Shown here: positions 60,102 to 64,000 of the stretch, one piece after another
Position numbering within the stretch: the first letter of the stretch is position 1
Layout: every line of letters starts with the position of its first letter
Assembly (NCBI RefSeq): GCF_016649425.1
Contig: NZ_JADRCR010000008.1
Coordinates: forward strand, 62,001 to 126,000
Origin: Limnobaculum allomyrinae
GTDB taxonomy: Bacteria > Pseudomonadota > Gammaproteobacteria > Enterobacterales > Enterobacteriaceae
Length of the DNA: 64,000 nucleotides
Direction: 5' to 3'
The notes under the pieces: generated by a model
Databases searched by the model: none
Told to the model about the DNA's origin: nothing
What the model saw: only the letters and a program-made list of their open reading frames with translations
Made by a program: the position numbers and the translations under genes

Positions 60102-61138
60102 TAGCCGATAACCACCTGCTCATCAGAAGTGGAAGCTTTGATAGTGCCAATTTTCCACGCCATTTCACCGGTAGATTGTAATTGAGCAATGGCTGCATTG
60201 GCTTGCGCTTCCGGCAGGGCGATGACCATGCCCACGCCGCAGTTAAAGGTTCGATACATTTCGTGGCGGCTGACATTACCGGCCTGTTGTAACCAGTTAA
60301 ACACCTCTGGCCACTGCCAGCTTGATTCGTCGATAACCGCCTGAGTGCCCTGTGGCAATACGCGGGGAATATTCTCCCAGAAGCCGCCGCCGGTGATATG
60401 GGCGATAGCGTGAACCTCGATCTGCTCCAGCATTTGCAGAATGGACTTCACATAAATTTTAGTAGGAGCCAGCAGATGGTCTGCCAGTGATTTACCGGCC
60501 AGCATTGTCGCTTGTGGATCGGTTTTGCTGACTTCAAGAATTTTACGTACCAGCGAGTAGCCGTTAGAGTGTGGGCCGCTGGAGGCCAGAGCGATCAGCG
60601 TGTCACCTTCGGAGACTTTGCTACCGTCAATGATTTCAGATTTTTCTACCACACCAACGCAGAAACCGGCTACGTCATAATCTTCACCATGGTACATGCC
60701 GGGCATTTCGGCCGTTTCTCCACCAACCAGCGCACAGCCAGACTGTTTACAGCCTTCGCCAATGCCGGTAACTACGCGGGCTGCGGTATCTACATCCAGC
60801 TTGCCGGTGGCGTAATAGTCGAGGAAAAACAGTGGCTCTGCACCCTGAACAATCAGGTCATTAACGCACATGGCAACCAAATCGATACCAATGGTGTCGT
60901 GGCGTTTTAAGTCCATGGCTAACCGAAGTTTAGTGCCGACACCATCGGTGCCTGAAACCAGAATTGGTTCACGGTATTTTTGCGGCAGTGCGCAAAGTGC
61001 TCCAAACCCTCCGAGTCCCCCCATCACTTCAGGACGGCGGGTTTGTTTTACTACACCTTTGATTCTATCGACTAAAGCGTTACCAGCATCAATGTCAACA
61101 CCAGCGTCTTTGTAGCTTAGAGAAGTTTTATCGGTCAC
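60101..61138 (-). CDS. purM: phosphoribosylformylglycinamidine cyclo-ligase PurM
   Basis: Closes FGAM to AIR in purine synthesis using ATP. The 345-residue protein follows E. coli Pur[76 protein letters not shown] and [20 protein letters not shown] 61138 is chosen as start: it gives the family N terminus and has GGGGAA upstream, while ATG 61153 has no ribosome site. A PurR box lies about 60 bases upstream. Confidence 0.95.
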   Translation of the reverse strand: MTDKTSLSYKDAGVDIDAGNALVDRIKGVVKQTRRPEVMGGLGGFGALCALPQKYREPILVSGTDGVGTKLRLAMDLKRHDTIGIDLVAMCVNDLIVQGAEPLFFLDYYATGKLDVDTAARVVTGIGEGCKQSGCALVGGETAEMPGMYHGEDYDVAGFCVGVVEKSEIIDGSKVSEGDTLIALASSGPHSNGYSLVRKILEVSKTDPQATMLAGKSLADHLLAPTKIYVKSILQMLEQIEVHAIAHITGGGFWENIPRVLPQGTQAVIDESSWQWPEVFNWLQQAGNVSRHEMYRTFNCGVGMVIALPEAQANAAIAQLQSTGEMAWKIGTIKASTSDEQVVIG

Positions 61139-61198
61139 TGCGGGGTTCCCCATGGAGATAGGTGATATTTAACAGAAACGGCGTAATTCTATCAGTTA

Positions 61199-61214
61199 TA
61201 GCAAACGTTTGCCT
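61199..61214. promoter_or_regulatory. PurR operator upstream of purMN
   Basis: GCAAACGTTTGC (61201-61212) is a perfect palindrome matching the core of the PurR consensus ACGCAAACGTTTTCGT. Its position upstream of purM fits hypoxanthine/guanine-dependent repression. Confidence 0.88.
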
Positions 61215-61268
61215 ATGGTTTTTATCTCTGATGTATAAACTCACTGGCTTATCAGCGCACATTTAGCG

Positions 61269-62255
61269 CTAATCCAGATTCTGAATAGTGGAATAAACAC
61301 CCTGTACCACTTTTGCCATACGCTGATAATCCAGTTGATCCCAGGTATCTCCGTTAGATTCATGGTAGTGGTGATTACGATAAAATGCGGTATCGGTAAT
61401 CATTACCGCCGGGAAGTCCTGCTTCCAGTAATGCAGATGGTCAGAATAATCGATTCCGGGAATGAACGAGGGAGCATTCAGTGAGTAAACCGGTAAATCA
61501 CTGGCGCCCATCATCAGGCTTTTCACTTGTGCGGTGATGTCTCTATTACTCATATTGCTAATGACCGTAATAAAGTGCCCTTTATCACTGTAGAGCGATT
61601 TCATTATACTTAATGGAAAATCTTGTGAGTCGGTCTCATCACTGAAATAACCAATCATCTCCAGCGACATCATCAGTTTTACCGGTCGTTGAGTTTCCGC
61701 TAATTGCCGTGCATGGAAAGCGCTTCCCATTTCGTCAGTGCTGAAAAAGGGCGGTTCTTCCAGACTGTAAGCCACCAGTTCCACTGGCGATGAAGGCGGA
61801 TGCTGCTTTAACAAGCGGGCTAATTCCAGTAAACCGGCGACCCCACTGGCGTTATCATCCGCACCGCGAGTTTTATAGTAGGAGTCATAGTGAGCACCAA
61901 CCACAATTAACTCGCCTTCCGCTGGTCCAAAACGGGCAATGATATTGCGATAAGGCTTATCTCTTACGGTAAATTTCTGCTCTGATAGCCTGTCGGTATA
62001 AGGTTCAAGCTGCTGCATAATGTAATCAGCGCTGGCGTTAAGATTTTCCGGATGGGTGTAATCTCTCGGGTAATAGGTTTCGGATAACTGCCTGACGTGT
62101 TGGGTTAACCGTTCGCCAGAAACATCCGGGGCGGTACTGTACCTGGCTTCCACCGAAGATTGAGTAAACAGCGAACAAGAGGTCAGGCTGACGGTCAACA
62201 AGCAAGTTATCGTCACCTTTAGCCACTTTTTGTTGATATTAAAAGATGCCTTCAT
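61269..62255 (-). CDS. M28 family zinc metallopeptidase lipoprotein
   Basis: The 328-residue protein has a lipoprotein signal (VSLTSC, acylated Cys27) and an M28 aminopeptidase-like domain: VVGAHYDSYY (metal His and Asp), RGADDNASGVAGLLELARLL (bridging Asp), YSLEEPPFF (catalytic Glu), MSLEMIGYFS and GIDYSDHLHYW (final metal His). It should cleave peptides in the periplasm while membrane-anchored. It lies between purM and the divergent upp, which are adjacent in E. coli, so it is an insertion relative to that order. Confidence 0.88.
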   Translation of the reverse strand: MKASFNINKKWLKVTITCLLTVSLTSCSLFTQSSVEARYSTAPDVSGERLTQHVRQLSETYYPRDYTHPENLNASADYIMQQLEPYTDRLSEQKFTVRDKPYRNIIARFGPAEGELIVVGAHYDSYYKTRGADDNASGVAGLLELARLLKQHPPSSPVELVAYSLEEPPFFSTDEMGSAFHARQLAETQRPVKLMMSLEMIGYFSDETDSQDFPLSIMKSLYSDKGHFITVISNMSNRDITAQVKSLMMGASDLPVYSLNAPSFIPGIDYSDHLHYWKQDFPAVMITDTAFYRNHHYHESNGDTWDQLDYQRMAKVVQGVYSTIQNLD

Positions 62256-62413
62256 ATCCCTGAATTTAAACTCCCTAATGCCTGCGTGAGGTTTTTATCC
62301 ACGGCCAATGGTTAATTGAAAAAAACAGCGCTCTGTTAACAGTATTAGCACAATCTATAGCCTATCATGATCTGAGTCATGCATTTCTTTGTTACGGCTC
62401 ACGCATTATCAGG

Positions 62414-62419
62414 TATAAT
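62414..62419 (+). promoter_or_regulatory. upp promoter -10 box
   Basis: A consensus TATAAT lies 56 bases before the upp ATG. The -35 region (TTGTTA or TTACGG) is weak or poorly spaced. A T-rich stretch follows the expected transcription start, which would suit UTP-dependent reiterative control as known for E. coli upp. Confidence 0.5.
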
Positions 62420-62474
62420 TTGCCGATTTTTTTGAGAGCGACAGTACACCATCCGCGATATGGGAGAGGAATAA

Positions 62475-63101
62475 ATGAAGATCGTTGTAGTTAAGCATCC
62501 GCTGGTTAAGCATAAGTTAGGCCTGATGCGTGAAGAAGATATCAGCACTAAACGTTTTCGTGAATTAGCCTCAGAGGTTGGTAGTTTACTGACTTACGAA
62601 GCAACCGCAGATTTAGAAACTGAAAAAGTTACTATCAATGGCTGGAACGGCCCGGTAGAAATCGAGCAAATTAAAGGTAAGAAAATCACTGTTGTACCAA
62701 TTCTGCGTGCCGGTTTGGGCATGATGGAAGGGGTATTAGAGCACGTTCCAAGCGCACGTATCAGCGTCGTGGGTGTGTACCGTGACGAAGAAACTCTGCA
62801 ACCGGTGCCTTATTTCCAAAAACTGGTTTCCAATATTGAAGAGCGTATGGCACTGGTAGTTGACCCTATGTTGGCAACCGGTGGCTCGATGATTGCAACC
62901 ATCGACTTACTGAAAAAAGCAGGCTGTCAGTCAATTAAAGTTCTGGTACTGGTTGCTGCACCTGAAGGCGTTGAAGCCTTAGAAAAAGCACATCCGGACG
63001 TTGAGCTGTATACCGCTTCTATCGATCAGGGCTTAAACGAAAAAGGCTATATCATTCCGGGTCTGGGTGACGCGGGCGATAAAATCTTTGGTACTAAGTA
63101 A
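62475..63101 (+). CDS. upp: uracil phosphoribosyltransferase Upp
   Basis: Converts uracil and PRPP to UMP for pyrimidine salvage. The 208-residue enzyme shows [37 protein letters not shown], the PRPP loop [20 protein letters not shown] (about 128-147) and the uracil-binding [17 protein letters not shown] end. AGAGGA precedes the ATG. In E. coli uraA follows; here an unrelated exported phosphatase-family gene does. Confidence 0.96.
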   Translation: MKIVVVKHPLVKHKLGLMREEDISTKRFRELASEVGSLLTYEATADLETEKVTINGWNGPVEIEQIKGKKITVVPILRAGLGMMEGVLEHVPSARISVVGVYRDEETLQPVPYFQKLVSNIEERMALVVDPMLATGGSMIATIDLLKKAGCQSIKVLVLVAAPEGVEALEKAHPDVELYTASIDQGLNEKGYIIPGLGDAGDKIFGTK

Positions 63102-63238
63102 TTAGTTAACTGATATCCAACAAGGATGTTGTTGCCGGGACCGGTGTTGATTGCGCTACCCATTCTACCTCTGATAATTATGGTGGAGCATCAGTAGCCG
63201 GTACCCGTTTGGTTATTAATAAAAATAAGGTGTGTCGT

Positions 63239-64000
63239 ATGCCACGTTACAATTATTTTTTAGCTGCAATATTCTCCTTATCTTTCGCTTCTCCGGTCTG
63301 GAGTAGTGAAGCCCCTGTTAATCATGCCAACAGCAATGCCAATAGCCGGGAAGTGGCCAGTGCACTGGGTGGTATCACCAACAAGACATTTTCCTTAAAA
63401 GAAGCGCCAGTACTGAAGGTGGCTTCTTTCAATATCGCTGCCGGTAAAGTCAGTGATATGACGGCGATAGCTAAAGCCATTAAAGCCATGAATGTTGATA
63501 TTGTTGCGCTACAGGAAGTGGACAAACTGACTGCACGTAGCGGTAAAGTGGATCAATTGGCTGAATTAATGAAGCTAACCGGTATGCACGGTGTGTTTGG
63601 TCGGGCTATTGACTATGATGGTGGCGAATACGGTCTGGCTTATCTGTCTAAATATCCAATTAAAGATCAGGTGATTTATCCCCTACCTTCAGGCCAGCGG
63701 GAACAACGCATTGCGTTTGTGGCTAAGGTTGAAATACCTAATTTCGCAGTACCCGTTACCGTAGTGAATGCTCATCTGGATACTAAAGAAGATCCGGCGA
63801 TGCGTTTGGATCAGGTGAGAGAGCTAAACGACCGCACCATTGAAATCCGCGGTATCAAGCTGTTGTTCGGCGATATGAACGATGTGCCACAGAGCGTAAC
63901 CTGGCAGGAATTAAATCGTTACTGGAATGATATTCAACCGGGTGACAAAGATGGTCGCAGTTGGCCTGCTGAAAATGCCGAAATCAAGGTAGACTATATC
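63239..64000 (+). CDS. exported endonuclease/exonuclease/phosphatase family protein, 5' part
   Basis: An open frame of 254 codons from ATG 63239 runs off the right edge. It starts with a signal peptide (YFLAAIFSLSFASPVWS) and continues into an EEP domain: VASFNIAAGKVSDM, VALQEVDKLTARSG, VVNAHLDTKEDPAMRLDQV and LLFGDMNDVPQS, the expected order of metal and catalytic residues. Members hydrolyse phosphodiesters in DNA, sphingolipids or inositol phosphates; which one here is not clear. AATAAGG precedes the ATG. The product is probably periplasmic or secreted. Confidence 0.85.
   Translation, partial: MPRYNYFLAAIFSLSFASPVWSSEAPVNHANSNANSREVASALGGITNKTFSLKEAPVLKVASFNIAAGKVSDMTAIAKAIKAMNVDIVALQEVDKLTARSGKVDQLAELMKLTGMHGVFGRAIDYDGGEYGLAYLSKYPIKDQVIYPLPSGQREQRIAFVAKVEIPNFAVPVTVVNAHLDTKEDPAMRLDQVRELNDRTIEIRGIKLLFGDMNDVPQSVTWQELNRYWNDIQPGDKDGRSWPAENAEIKVDYI

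Overview
The window is chromosomal DNA from an Enterobacterales bacterium. Gene content and order follow Escherichia coli closely in several blocks: yacC-speE-speD, hpt/can/yadG/yadH/yadE, folK-pcnB-gluQ-dksA-sfsA-hrpB-mrcB, raiA-pheL-pheA, aroF-tyrA and purM-purN/upp. The protein sequences differ too much for E. coli, Salmonella or Klebsiella. A less-studied family such as Budviciaceae is possible, but that is only an inference. No rRNA, tRNA, CRISPR array, prophage or complete insertion sequence was recognised.

Layout. 1-1.3 kb: end of an unknown gene, an M15 peptidase and a PIN-toxin remnant. 1.3-5 kb: the yhiI-rbbA-yhhJ ABC operon, with two of its three genes broken. 5.4-7.7 kb: pspE, small secreted proteins and an orphan LytTR response regulator. 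8-10.5 kb: aroF (with TyrR boxes) and tyrA, separated by a terminator and a dispersed repeat. 10.5-35 kb: a block like E. coli minute 3 (spermidine synthesis, hpt, can, yadGH, yadE, folK, pcnB, gluQ, dksA, sfsA, hrpB, mrcB), interrupted by a TetR/SoxS-type regulator pair, two DUF1471 genes, a UPF0261/PEP-hydrolase operon and a broken diguanylate cyclase. 35-37 kb: pheA with its pheL attenuator, and raiA. 37-52 kb: a Bap/LapA-type giant adhesin with its own type I secretion system. 52-55 kb: phzF-like gene, a duplicated adhesin-exporter fragment, TPP riboswitch and thiMD. 55-64 kb: epd, a TetR-controlled beta-propeller gene, speG, purN-purM with a PurR box, an M28 lipoprotein peptidase, upp and a partial endonuclease/exonuclease/phosphatase protein.

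How the genes work together. aroF, tyrA and pheA form the phenylalanine/tyrosine branch. In E. coli tyrA and pheA meet tail to tail; here the speD-mrcB block lies exactly between their 3' ends. speE, speD and speG cover spermidine synthesis and acetylation. hpt, purN, purM and upp serve purine and pyrimidine supply. The adhesin, TolC-like, ABC and HlyD genes form one secretion locus for a surface biofilm protein.

Two features stand out. First, a dispersed intergenic repeat of about 185-265 bp occurs in five copies plus a fragment, with a 3' stem whose two arms change together between copies. Second, gene decay is frequent: rbbA (deletion), yhiI (stop codon), a PIN toxin (remnant), a TetR (frameshift), a diguanylate cyclase (deletion), the giant adhesin (in-frame amber) and a duplicated exporter fragment. 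Also notable are a conserved ATT start codon for pcnB and a 15-residue pheL leader peptide.
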